Of a stretch of DNA of 34,112 nucleotides, positions 9,157 to 17,425 are shown piece after piece. Numbering within the stretch: the stretch's first letter is position 1; every line of letters starts with the position of its first letter. Source of the stretch: Bartonella sp. AU18XJBT (GTDB taxonomy: Bacteria; Pseudomonadota; Alphaproteobacteria; Rhizobiales; Rhizobiaceae); contig NZ_JAQITE010000020.1 in the NCBI RefSeq assembly GCF_028618595.1, positions 1 through 34,112 on the forward strand, given 5' to 3'. A model generated the notes under the pieces. The model saw nothing but the letters and a program-made list of their open reading frames with translations. It searched no databases and was not told the origin of the DNA. The position numbers were made by a program, and so were the translations under genes.

Positions 9157-9332
9157 TTTTTAATCCTTTCTTATACAAATTTTATCCACACACTCATCCC
9201 ACTTGTTATGTGCAAATGAGTGGTTTTGATTGATTCAAGATAAGCAGGTTTGAAATGAGAGAATCCTACGTTATTCGAGACTCTCATTCAATATGCAAAG
9301 CAGTAAATTATCATTATAAATCAATATCTTGA
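9157..9332. other. Probable attachment-site region between integrase and cut terL
   Basis: This 176-bp gap separates the integrase start from the first in-frame terminase codon (9333). It contains an imperfect inverted repeat, TGAAATGAGAG (9251-9261) and CTCTCATTCA (9281-9290). Terminase homology begins just after an in-frame TGA (9330-9332), so the element-phage junction must lie near here. I cannot see the partner end of the element, so the core site is not defined. Confidence 0.4.
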
Positions 9333-10091
9333 ACAGACAATCCGAAGTTTCCCAAGATCTTGAATGAAGCGCGGCTTGATGATTTGAGATCCCGCCCCGA
9401 GACTTATAAGCATATCTGGGAAGGGGCTTATCTTACAGCGGTTCAAGGTGCTTACTATCAGAGGGAAATGTTGGCAGCCGAGCAAGAGGGGCGGATAGGG
9501 CGTGTTGCGCGCGACCCCTTGATGCAAATACGTGCTTTTTGGGACATTGGGGGCACGGGTGCTAAGGCAGATGCAACAGCGATATGGATAGCGCAATTTG
9601 TTGGTAGAGAGATCAGAGTGCTTAATTATTACGAAGCACAGGGGCAGCCTTTATCGGAGCATATCGGTTGGTTGCGTCAAAATGGTTGTGAGAAGGCGTT
9701 GATGGTTTTGCCCCATGATGGTGCGACGAGAGACCGTGTGCACAATGTGAGTTTTGAGAGTGCTTTAAATGATGCGGGGTTTGAAACGCAAGTGATCCCT
9801 AATCAAGGGGCAGGGGCGGTTAAGATGCGTATAGAGGCGGTGCGGCGTATTTTGCCGTCTGTTTGGTTCAATGAAGAGATGACGGTAGCAGGGCGCAAAG
9901 CACTGAATTGGTATCACGAGAAATGGGATGAGAAGCGCGGCATTGGTTTGGGTGCAGAGCATGATTGGTCGAGCCATGGGGCGGATGCCTTTGGTTTAAT
10001 GTGCATTGTCTATGAAGCACCCAGTGTCAAACCCAAGCAAGAGCGTTATTGCACTATGGAAAGAGAAGCGGCATCATGGATGGCATTCTAG
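9333..10091 (+). pseudogene. Terminase large subunit, C-terminal nuclease half only
   Basis: The frame is open from 9333 and reads NPKFPKILNEARLDDL before the first possible start (TTG, 9360). These residues match the middle of P22-type TerL proteins, so the N-terminal ATPase motor (about 200 residues) has been lost. What remains is the RNase H-like nuclease: the aspartate in FWDIGGTGAKADATAIW, the aspartate in LPHDGATRD and the aspartate in SHGADAFGL. An isolated nuclease cannot drive packaging. The loss coincides with the integrase-bearing element on the left. Its stop overlaps the portal start by 16 nt, keeping the normal terminase-portal order. Confidence 0.85.
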
Positions 10092-12130
10092 ATCAAGACT
10101 TTCAAAAAACGACAGAATTCGATGAATATGAACTCTATAGGCGCCTAAAATCTTGGTATGCAGAAGATATTGAGCATGTCAATGAATGGCGTGAACAGGC
10201 GCGTGAAGATTTTGATTTTTATAATGGTCGTCAATGGGCGGAAGAAGATCTTGCGGTTTTGAAAACACAACGCCGTCCTGTCATGACTTTTAACCGCATT
10301 GCACCCCTTGTGAATGCAATTGTTGGGGCAGAGCGTAATAATAAGCGCGAAGTACAGTTTCAACCACGGCAAGTAGGAGCAGCAATACCCAATGAATTGC
10401 TTACTGGAGCAGCAGAATGGTTTCGTGATGAGGCGGAGGCGGAATATGCCGATTCCGATGCTTTTCAGGATATGGTTATTTGCGGTATGGGCTGGACAGA
10501 TACGCGGCTTGATTATGATACAGATCCCGAAGGGATACCCGCTGTTCAACGTTTAGACCCCTTAAAAATGGTTTGGGATGCCAATGCTGTAAGACCAAAT
10601 CTCATTGACGCACAGCGTATGTGGTATGTTGATCGCAAATCCGTTGAGGATGCGAAAAGTCTTTTTCCTGATATGGCTGTTGAAGATCTTAACGCCGATT
10701 GGGCTATCGATAGTACAACCGCTTCTGAGGATTCTCATGTGTCGCTTGATGCGTATCATGATGACTCCAATGCGACTTCTCTCTCAGAGCAGTGTTCTGG
10801 GAAACGCTATGTTACGCTGGTTGAATGCCGTTGGTTTGAATATGAGACCACTTACAAGGCGACTGATCTTCAAACCGGTCAGATGCGCAACTATAGCAAA
10901 CAGGAGTTTGAACAGCTTCAAAGGGTCATGCCACAGTTACAAGGTGCGCGTTTTAATAAAAAAGTGGTGAGACGCGCTTTTTTGGGACGGCGCCTTTTAG
11001 CAAAGCCCGATAAGCCATTAGCACCTGATGAGCAGCTAGGTTGGGAGTGTATCACGGGCACGCTGGATAAGCTTAAAAACCAGTTTTACGGGATTGTTCG
11101 CCCCGCAAAAGACCCACAAAAATGGTCGAATAAATATTTTAGCCAAGTGATGTATATCCTTAATAGCCAGTCTAAGGGCGGTTTGATGGCAGAACGAGGC
11201 GCTTTCGATGATGATCGCCAAGCGTTAGAAAGCTGGGCGCGAACGGATACGATTACTTGGGTTAAAAATGGCGCGCTTACAGGAGGGAAAATTCAACCAA
11301 AGCCAAGTGCACAATTTCCCAATGGATTTTTCCAGCTGTTTAATGAATCGCGTGAAGCGATAACGCATGTAACAGGGTTATCGGCTGAGTTTATTGGAAC
11401 ACGGGAGGTCAACCAAGCCAATGTGCTGGAAAATACACGCCGGCAATCAACGCTTAATTTGCTTGCGGGGCTGTTTGATAATCTCAAGCTTTATCGGTGT
11501 AGGCAGGGAAAGATTATCCTTTATCTCATTCAGAATTATCTCTCTGATGGGCGTCTGGTACGTATTTCTGGACAAGAGAATGCCCAATATGTGCCGTTAA
11601 CGCGTGAAGCTGTTACGACGCTTGAGTATGACATTGTTGTTGATGATTCACCGACAAGCCCCAATGAAAAAGAAAAAACTTTTGCAGCAATTACGCAGAT
11701 GTTGCCGTTGCTTGGTGGATTCTTAACACCGGAGATGATTCCAGATCTTCTTAAGCTTTCCCCACTACCAGCAACATTGGTCGCAAGTTTAACGGCAAAG
11801 GCGCAGCAAGCACAACAAGAACAACAGCAACAGCAGATGATGCAACAAAGCCAAGGGGCGCAATTAACTCCAGAGCAACAAGCAAAGATTGCTGTTTTAC
11901 AGCAGGAAGCACAAGCAAAGAGCACACTCTATCAACTTGATGCACAGCAGAAACAAGCGGCATTGCAGCAGAAAAATATCGAACTTTTCTTGAAGCAAGA
12001 ACAAGCGCGGATGCAGCTTGAGTTGCAACAGGCAAAAAATGAGATAGCGCAGCGTGATTTAGAACGTAAAGCCCTACAGGCACAGTTGGAACACTATCGA
12101 GTTTTGACAAAAAATATAATAGCACATTGA
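10076..12130 (+). CDS. Phage portal protein (P22-like)
   Basis: From the ATG at 10076 the protein has 684 aa, close to P22 gp1 (725 aa). An upstream TTG at 10049 would deepen the overlap with terL, and I prefer the ATG with GAGAAG before it. The N-terminal part, with WREQAREDFDFYNGRQW and RPVMTFNRIAPLVNAIVGAE, is typical of this portal family. The C-terminus (about residues 580-680) is a glutamine/alanine-rich coiled-coil like the P22 portal barrel. The protein forms the dodecameric vertex through which DNA enters and leaves the head. It sits between terL and the scaffold gene as in P22. Confidence 0.9.
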   Translation: MDGILDQDFQKTTEFDEYELYRRLKSWYAEDIEHVNEWREQAREDFDFYNGRQWAEEDLAVLKTQRRPVMTFNRIAPLVNAIVGAERNNKREVQFQPRQVGAAIPNELLTGAAEWFRDEAEAEYADSDAFQDMVICGMGWTDTRLDYDTDPEGIPAVQRLDPLKMVWDANAVRPNLIDAQRMWYVDRKSVEDAKSLFPDMAVEDLNADWAIDSTTASEDSHVSLDAYHDDSNATSLSEQCSGKRYVTLVECRWFEYETTYKATDLQTGQMRNYSKQEFEQLQRVMPQLQGARFNKKVVRRAFLGRRLLAKPDKPLAPDEQLGWECITGTLDKLKNQFYGIVRPAKDPQKWSNKYFSQVMYILNSQSKGGLMAERGAFDDDRQALESWARTDTITWVKNGALTGGKIQPKPSAQFPNGFFQLFNESREAITHVTGLSAEFIGTREVNQANVLENTRRQSTLNLLAGLFDNLKLYRCRQGKIILYLIQNYLSDGRLVRISGQENAQYVPLTREAVTTLEYDIVVDDSPTSPNEKEKTFAAITQMLPLLGGFLTPEMIPDLLKLSPLPATLVASLTAKAQQAQQEQQQQQMMQQSQGAQLTPEQQAKIAVLQQEAQAKSTLYQLDAQQKQAALQQKNIELFLKQEQARMQLELQQAKNEIAQRDLERKALQAQLEHYRVLTKNIIAH

Positions 12131-12141
12131 AGGAACAGAAT

Positions 12142-13053
12142 ATGGAAGAAGAGTTTACGCCTGAAGAACAAGCAATCTATGATGAACATTTTGCCAGTGA
12201 TAATGCTGTTGAGTTGGTCGAGCCTGAACAAGTTGAGGAAGTTTTTGATGCAGAGGAAAGTTCTGAACAACCAGCTGTAGAACCGCTTCAGGAGCAGCCA
12301 AGTTCTAATCCAATAGAATCTGATAAACTAGAGCAAGAGCGGCAAGCACGCCAAAAGGCAGAACAAAGCGCCATTGAAGCGCGTGAATTGGCTATTGAAC
12401 TTGCGCAAAAATATGCCGCAATGCAAGAAGAAATTACGCGCCGCCGTGAAGAAAATGTTCCCTCCCTAGAAGACGACCCAAAAGCACATGTTGCATGGCT
12501 TAGTCATAAGGTACAGGAACAACAGAAATTGCTTGATGAGTTTTCTCATATGAGAGAGAGCCAAGAGCGCATGAGTCAAGAGGAATATGAACGCCAAAAG
12601 TTGGGGGATTATTTCGAGGAAGCCAAAGCGCAAGTACAAGATAAATATCCAGATTTAGACAGTATCACGGACTATCTCTATGAAAGAGCAGACAGTGTCT
12701 TACAAGCGCAAGCAAGCCTTTATCCGCAATGGAAAGACCCTGTAGCACGGCAACAACAAATTGGTGCTGAATTGCGCCAAATATGCCAGCAGTGTCAGAA
12801 AGCCGGTATAAATCCAATTGAGGTGCTGGTGCAAAAAGCGAAAGCTTTTGGCTATAGTGGAGCGCCAGTTAAGGACGAAGTAGGAGTTCTTCAAGAGCGC
12901 TCTCAAGCAGCGCGGACGCTTACAGCGCGCGGCGGGCAAGTTCCAACAGGCGGTATGGATGTGAGAACGCTTTTTTCCATGCCAGAAGCCGAATTTGCTG
13001 TATGGGTTGAGAAAAATCCCGAAAAATTTGAACAAATTATGAGCAGAGCGTGA
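12142..13053 (+). CDS. Scaffolding protein (P22 gp8-like)
   Basis: The ATG at 12142 has AAGGAAC about 7 nt upstream and gives 303 aa, the same length as P22 gp8. The protein is acidic at the N-terminus (EEEFTPEEQ), then strongly charged and helical, with long E/Q/R/K coiled-coil stretches (about 60-190) and no hydrophobic core pattern, as expected for an assembly chaperone that leaves the procapsid. Position between portal and coat supports the call. Sequence similarity to known scaffolds cannot be tested here. Confidence 0.75.
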   Translation: MEEEFTPEEQAIYDEHFASDNAVELVEPEQVEEVFDAEESSEQPAVEPLQEQPSSNPIESDKLEQERQARQKAEQSAIEARELAIELAQKYAAMQEEITRRREENVPSLEDDPKAHVAWLSHKVQEQQKLLDEFSHMRESQERMSQEEYERQKLGDYFEEAKAQVQDKYPDLDSITDYLYERADSVLQAQASLYPQWKDPVARQQQIGAELRQICQQCQKAGINPIEVLVQKAKAFGYSGAPVKDEVGVLQERSQAARTLTARGGQVPTGGMDVRTLFSMPEAEFAVWVEKNPEKFEQIMSRA

Positions 13054-13150
13054 GATGTGCGTGGTGACGCAACAGAGAGAACCAAGTGATTGTTATCGTT
13101 TGGGGGAGCCGCAAGGCGAGTTTTAAAAACCAAGAAAGGCATTGATTGAA

Positions 13151-14293
13151 ATGGCAGTAACACAGGTAAATCTTAATGACCCATTAGCCGTTGGCGTTTG
13201 GGCTAAGATGCTAAACACAGAAACTTCAAAAGCGTTGCCCATTGCACCGCTGATGGGAAAAGGCAAAAACAGCATTATTCAAGTATTGGATATGCTAGGG
13301 AAATCCGCTGGTGACTCTGTGACGAGCGGATTAAGAGTCCAACTTATGGGGGATGGCGTTAGCGAGGGACAAACGCTGGAAGGCAATGAAGAAGCACTCC
13401 AATTTATGAATGAAACGGTGCGCATTAACGAGCTTTCTCATGCTGTACGCGTAAAATATGAAGGCACCATTGATCAACAACGTGTTTTATTTAATTTACG
13501 AACAGAAGCAAAAGATGGGCTTGTTGATTGGTATGCAGATCGCTTAAGTTTGATGTTCTTCATTCAGGCAGCAGGTTATACAGCACCATGGATTCACTTC
13601 GAAGGACGCACCATAACCCTTAAACCCGTACATTATGGTTTTAATGCTCCATTAGAGCCAAGCAAACTGCGTGTTATTCGTGCCAATAAGAAAAAGACTG
13701 ATGAAGAACTTACAAAAGACGATGTTTTTACATTAGATCTTATAGATCGGGCTGTTGAACGCGCTAAACTTGCTAATCCACGTTTGCGCCCTGTTCGTGT
13801 TGATGGAAAATCGGCATATGTGATGTATCTCCACCCAACACAGGTGACCCAATTGCGTACCAATACAAAGAGTGGTCAATGGTTAGACATTACCAAGGCA
13901 GCTTATGATGGCTCTGGAGCTAAGAACCCAATTTTTGAGGGCTCTCTGGGGATGTATAACGGTGTCATTTTGCGTGAAGCTGAACATGTCCCCAATGGTA
14001 TCAATTCAAAGACTCAAGAGCCTGTAACATCTGTTCGCCGTGCTGTGTTGCTTGGTGCGCAAAGTGTTATCATGGCTTATGGGCGCGTTGGCAATGGAGC
14101 AACAGGAGGTGATGGGAAAGGGGGAACACGCTATAAACTTGTTGAAGAACTGTTTGATTATCAACGTGAATTTGGGGTTGCAGCTAAAACCATTATCGGC
14201 ATGAAAAAATCACGCTATACCTTGCCGCATTCTGATCAAGGGGGGCAGGATTTTGGTACGATTGTTATCCCTTCTTTTGCCGAAGCAAGCTAA
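13151..14293 (+). CDS. Major capsid protein (N4-gp56 / P22-like coat family)
   Basis: The ATG at 13151 gives 380 aa; AGAAAGG lies upstream. Residues such as DPLAVGVWAKML near the start, the stretch LEGNEEALQFMNETVRINEL and QQRVLFNLRTEAKDGLVDWYADRL are characteristic of the N4-gp56 family of HK97-fold coat proteins. A C-terminal region with LVEELFDYQREFGVAAKTIIGMKKSRY fits the conserved end of the family. It should form the icosahedral shell. A 97-bp gap to the scaffold gene contains no obvious promoter. Confidence 0.88.
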   Translation: MAVTQVNLNDPLAVGVWAKMLNTETSKALPIAPLMGKGKNSIIQVLDMLGKSAGDSVTSGLRVQLMGDGVSEGQTLEGNEEALQFMNETVRINELSHAVRVKYEGTIDQQRVLFNLRTEAKDGLVDWYADRLSLMFFIQAAGYTAPWIHFEGRTITLKPVHYGFNAPLEPSKLRVIRANKKKTDEELTKDDVFTLDLIDRAVERAKLANPRLRPVRVDGKSAYVMYLHPTQVTQLRTNTKSGQWLDITKAAYDGSGAKNPIFEGSLGMYNGVILREAEHVPNGINSKTQEPVTSVRRAVLLGAQSVIMAYGRVGNGATGGDGKGGTRYKLVEELFDYQREFGVAAKTIIGMKKSRYTLPHSDQGGQDFGTIVIPSFAEAS

Positions 14294-14312
14294 TTATTAA
14301 AGGATGACAATT

Positions 14313-14771
14313 ATGGCAGAAAAATCGCTAATTACACAGGAACCTGATGAAACCGTTGAGACCGTTGAGACTGTTGAAACCGTTGGCATGATAGATGAGG
14401 GATTGCCACCTGTTTTGCAAGGACGCAACAACTCTACGCAGCAGGTTAGTTTTTTACGGGCGCGTATTAAATGTACAGACCAAGGGTTGATAACGAAAAT
14501 TGGCGTTCTACCCCGAGGGGCTTTTATCAAAAGTATTACAGCTTATACCATGGAGGATTTTGAAGATGTAACGGCTACATTTGGAAAAGAGCCTCATGGT
14601 GATGATTATGGAACAAAAGCACTTACTCAAAATACCGATGGCAATGTGTATGTGCCCATGGAAGTACGAGATGTTCCATTAGAAGCTGAAAATACGATTT
14701 ATATGACACGAGACAAGAAAAGCACCAAAGGTGATGCTGAGGTGATTGTTGAGTTTTACACCAATCGTTAA
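14313..14771 (+). CDS. Small head protein of unknown function after the coat gene
   Basis: The ATG at 14313 has AAAGG about 9 nt upstream; the ATG at 14304 touches the ribosome site and is less likely. The 152-aa product begins with an acidic tail containing four tandem ETV units, followed by a probable beta-rich domain (about 45-152). Its position directly after the coat gene suggests a capsid decoration or stabilising protein, but I do not recognise a domain. A GC-rich hairpin follows its stop. Confidence 0.65.
   Translation: MAEKSLITQEPDETVETVETVETVGMIDEGLPPVLQGRNNSTQQVSFLRARIKCTDQGLITKIGVLPRGAFIKSITAYTMEDFEDVTATFGKEPHGDDYGTKALTQNTDGNVYVPMEVRDVPLEAENTIYMTRDKKSTKGDAEVIVEFYTNR
14349..14384 (+). 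repeat. Four tandem 9-bp repeats encoding Glu-Thr-Val
   Basis: The units GAAACCGTT, GAGACCGTT, GAGACTGTT and GAAACCGTT follow each other without gaps. Each encodes ETV in the N-terminal tail of the small head protein. The unit is a multiple of three, so copy-number changes would keep the frame. Confidence 0.9.
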
Positions 14772-14777
14772 AGGCAA

Positions 14778-14803
14778 GGGGGCGTTTATTGCTTGCGTCC
14801 CCC
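14778..14803 (+). terminator. GC-rich hairpin between head and adaptor genes
   Basis: GGGGGCG (14778-14784) pairs with CGTCCCCC (14796-14803) with one bulged base. No T run follows, so it is more likely an RNA stability or partial-termination element that sets coat-gene messages apart from the tail genes. Confidence 0.4.
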
Positions 14804-14843
14804 TCCCACACAATATGCCCCAAGACATTTGGAAGAAAGTAAT

Positions 14844-15542
14844 ATGACAATAATAGTACAGACAGGTGGTCCGATTGGAGACAAACAGACCATTGCTCCT
14901 TGGGATAAAAATTTTATCCAGATGTTAAGTGATATTCAGGATGAAATAGATGATCAAACAGATGAGTATGTTGATCAAGTACAAAGGGCGATATTTTCGG
15001 CTATTCGCTTTTGTGAACGATTGCCTTTTTATTTCAATGAAAGCCGCGAAGTTGTTTTTACCACTCTAAAGGGGAAAAGCCGTTATGGCGCAGAGGAAAA
15101 TCCAGTTATTCCGGCTGCTGTTCGCATTGTTGATGCTTATATTTATGAAGATAATCACAGCAAAGCAAAGCTTTTGCAGGTAGATCCGCTGGTTATTGAG
15201 AATCTTGAGAGTGATTGTAGCCATGGCATGCCTACACGCTATGCTTATTTTGAACAAAAGCTTATTTTGTATCCAACACCAGAGCGTATCTATTCTATCA
15301 GGCTTATTCTTGATCCTGTGAGAATAAAAGATATTGAGAGCGCACAAGAAGCGTCCATATGGTTTCGTGAAGCCTATGAACTGATCAAAACGCGTGCAAA
15401 ATATGAAATTTATACCAATATTATTAAAGAACCACAGATGGCAGCGGCAGCTTTTGCCATGTTTCAAGAGCAACTCGATGCGCTTCAAATTGAAACATCA
15501 CGGCGCAAGAATTTATTAAAAATTCAACACACGGATTTCTGA
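14844..15542 (+). CDS. Head-tail adaptor-like protein (P22 gp4 position)
   Basis: The ATG at 14844, with GGAAGAAAG about 5 nt upstream, gives 232 aa; the longer frame from 14793 has no ribosome site. Features include an N-terminal helical segment rich in Asp/Gln (SDIQDEIDDQTDEYVDQVQR), then AIFSAIRFCERLPFYFNES and a C-terminal helical half with WFREAYELIKTRAKYEIY. This pattern is common in phage adaptor proteins that bind under the portal, and gene order (portal, scaffold, coat, adaptor, gp10) agrees. It ends in a TGATG junction with the next gene (1-nt overlap). Confidence 0.65.
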   Translation: MTIIVQTGGPIGDKQTIAPWDKNFIQMLSDIQDEIDDQTDEYVDQVQRAIFSAIRFCERLPFYFNESREVVFTTLKGKSRYGAEENPVIPAAVRIVDAYIYEDNHSKAKLLQVDPLVIENLESDCSHGMPTRYAYFEQKLILYPTPERIYSIRLILDPVRIKDIESAQEASIWFREAYELIKTRAKYEIYTNIIKEPQMAAAAFAMFQEQLDALQIETSRRKNLLKIQHTDF

Positions 15543-16999
15543 TGACCTTTATTCCTATTGCTGAGTATAGACCAGATGTTGCATTTATTAATAGTGGTTA
15601 TTCCAGTGAGATCGTGAACGTTTTACCTGCACCAAATTCGTATATTCCGTTTCCCATTGTGGCGCCGGTCTCAGATCCTTTTCCGGATGTGATTTTGGGG
15701 GTCTATGCTGTGCGCTCATTGGGTGGTGTGCGCATCATTGTGGGTGCACCAACAAAACTTTATGAATATGACAACAGCACGCGCGGCTGGAAAGACATTA
15801 GCAAGCCTCACACACAATATCACGCCAATGAGACCGCGCTTTGGTCTTTTGCCTCCTTTGGTGATCATATCATTGCTGTTAATAGCAATGACCCACCACA
15901 AATGCTTTCGTTAAAAACGGAGGAAAGGTTTTGTGATGTGGGCGGTAATCCCCCGCGTGCTGGACTTGTGCGTGTGTGGGGTGATTTTGTTTGCTTGATG
16001 CAACTAACAGATAAGCCAAACCGTGTTCAGTGGTCCGGTTTGAATGATGCAACACATTGGACGGTTGGGGAGAAAAGTTGCGATTATCAAGATTTTCCTG
16101 ATGGTGAGTATGTTCAAGGGTCTACGGAATCAACAAATCCACTTATTTTTATGCGCTCCGCTATTTATCACGCAACTTTTGTACCAGGCTCTAAAATTAT
16201 CTTCAGTTTTGCAAAAATAAAAGACAAAATAGGGGCTAAAAGCAGTATGGCAATTGCAAGCCGTGGAGACTGTACTTTCTTTACATCTGATGATGGTTTT
16301 TATCAAATCAACAGTGCTGGTGAAATGCTTCCTATTGGCTTTGGAAAAGTCGATAAAACTATCTTCACACTTTACAATAACTTTGCCATTGATGAGATGA
16401 GGGCATGTATTGATCCGGTCTATTCTCGTGTTTATTTTTCTATCAATGATAACACCGAAGGGATGCATATTTATGTTTATGATTGGCTCTTACAAATATG
16501 GAGTGTCATTAAGGGGCAAAACCTTCTCTTATTTCCCCTTTTTGCAGCCGGTTATACATTAGAAGGCTTAGACGAAGTACAAGAGAGCTTGAAAGATTTA
16601 CCAGCTTCTCTTGATAGTAAAATGTGGCAAAATGGTGCGCCTGTTTTAGGAGCCTTTACGCCAGACAACACATTTGGTTTTTTTGCAGGTCCTCCGATGG
16701 AAGCAGTTATTGCTTCACAAATTGTGGGGGATACGGGCAGGCAAATCAACCTGATGAGTGAGGCTTTTGTTCAAGCGGATACAACAAAAGGTTTTTTAAG
16801 TGTTGGGGCGGCTTTTATCATTGATAACAAGAACCAATTAAATTGGGCTAAAGAGCGTTATGCCGGCTATAATATTGGGATGTATAATATCCGCTCACGG
16901 GCGCGTTATCACGCTTTGCGTCTGAGAATACCAGAAGGCACGCCATGGACACATATAACAGGCTTTGATGTAACGCTCAAACCCGCGGGCATAAGATGA
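15542..16999 (+). CDS. P22 gp10-like tail accessory / packaged-DNA stabilisation protein
   Basis: The 485-aa protein is close to P22 gp10 (472 aa). It is beta-rich with motifs such as GGVRIIVGAPTKLYEYD, NRVQWSGLNDATHWT and FTSDDGFYQINSAG, resembling the beta-propeller-like segments of gp10 homologues. It should bind below the adaptor and close the filled head. Start and stop overlap the neighbours by 1 nt (TGATG) and 4 nt (ATGA), so translation is probably coupled along the tail genes. Confidence 0.78.
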   Translation: MTFIPIAEYRPDVAFINSGYSSEIVNVLPAPNSYIPFPIVAPVSDPFPDVILGVYAVRSLGGVRIIVGAPTKLYEYDNSTRGWKDISKPHTQYHANETALWSFASFGDHIIAVNSNDPPQMLSLKTEERFCDVGGNPPRAGLVRVWGDFVCLMQLTDKPNRVQWSGLNDATHWTVGEKSCDYQDFPDGEYVQGSTESTNPLIFMRSAIYHATFVPGSKIIFSFAKIKDKIGAKSSMAIASRGDCTFFTSDDGFYQINSAGEMLPIGFGKVDKTIFTLYNNFAIDEMRACIDPVYSRVYFSINDNTEGMHIYVYDWLLQIWSVIKGQNLLLFPLFAAGYTLEGLDEVQESLKDLPASLDSKMWQNGAPVLGAFTPDNTFGFFAGPPMEAVIASQIVGDTGRQINLMSEAFVQADTTKGFLSVGAAFIIDNKNQLNWAKERYAGYNIGMYNIRSRARYHALRLRIPEGTPWTHITGFDVTLKPAGIR

Positions 17000-17424
17000 A
17001 TTTTAAGATCTATAATACAGAAAAATGGAGCGCTGAACAAATGGCGCCCTATTTTGACAATGTCATAAAATCGATAGCTTATTTTAATCAAAAATTCCCT
17101 GATGATTATAATACAGAGACCATTTTAAACGATATTTTGAAGGGAGAAAAAGTTCTTTGGATTATCGTTGATGCGCATGAAAATTTTATGGCGCATGTCA
17201 CAACACAGTTACAAGAACTCGTCACTGGAGCATTAAGGGCGGTTATTGTCACCCTTGGTGGAAAGGGAGGAGCACCCTTAACAAAGCTTATCACTCAGAT
17301 TGAAGCCTATTACAAGGAAAAAGGGGCAAAAGAGCTTGTCATCATAGGCAGGCGAGGGTGGGAAAAATCTCTTAAATCACATGGATATCTCGTTAACCTT
17401 TTAGAATATAGAAAGCAGCTTTAA
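16996..17424 (+). CDS. Small phage protein at the P22 gp14 position (possible GNAT-like fold)
   Basis: The 142-aa protein overlaps gp10 by ATGA. The sequence alternates strands and helices (VLWIIVDAHENFMAHVTTQL, then ALRAVIVTLGGKGG and KELVIIGRRGWEKSLKSHGY), which resembles an acetyltransferase-like fold seen in small proteins next to ejection genes in podophages. An acetyl-CoA loop is not clear, so no enzyme function is claimed. A structural or assembly role for the ejection proteins is the best inference. Confidence 0.55.
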   Translation: MNFKIYNTEKWSAEQMAPYFDNVIKSIAYFNQKFPDDYNTETILNDILKGEKVLWIIVDAHENFMAHVTTQLQELVTGALRAVIVTLGGKGGAPLTKLITQIEAYYKEKGAKELVIIGRRGWEKSLKSHGYLVNLLEYRKQL

Positions 17425-17425
17425 C

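Noticed and set aside
11536-12125. Two long minus-strand frames inside the portal gene
   Set aside because: They lie opposite the Gln/Ala-rich portal tail, have low-complexity Cys/Leu content and no start signals.
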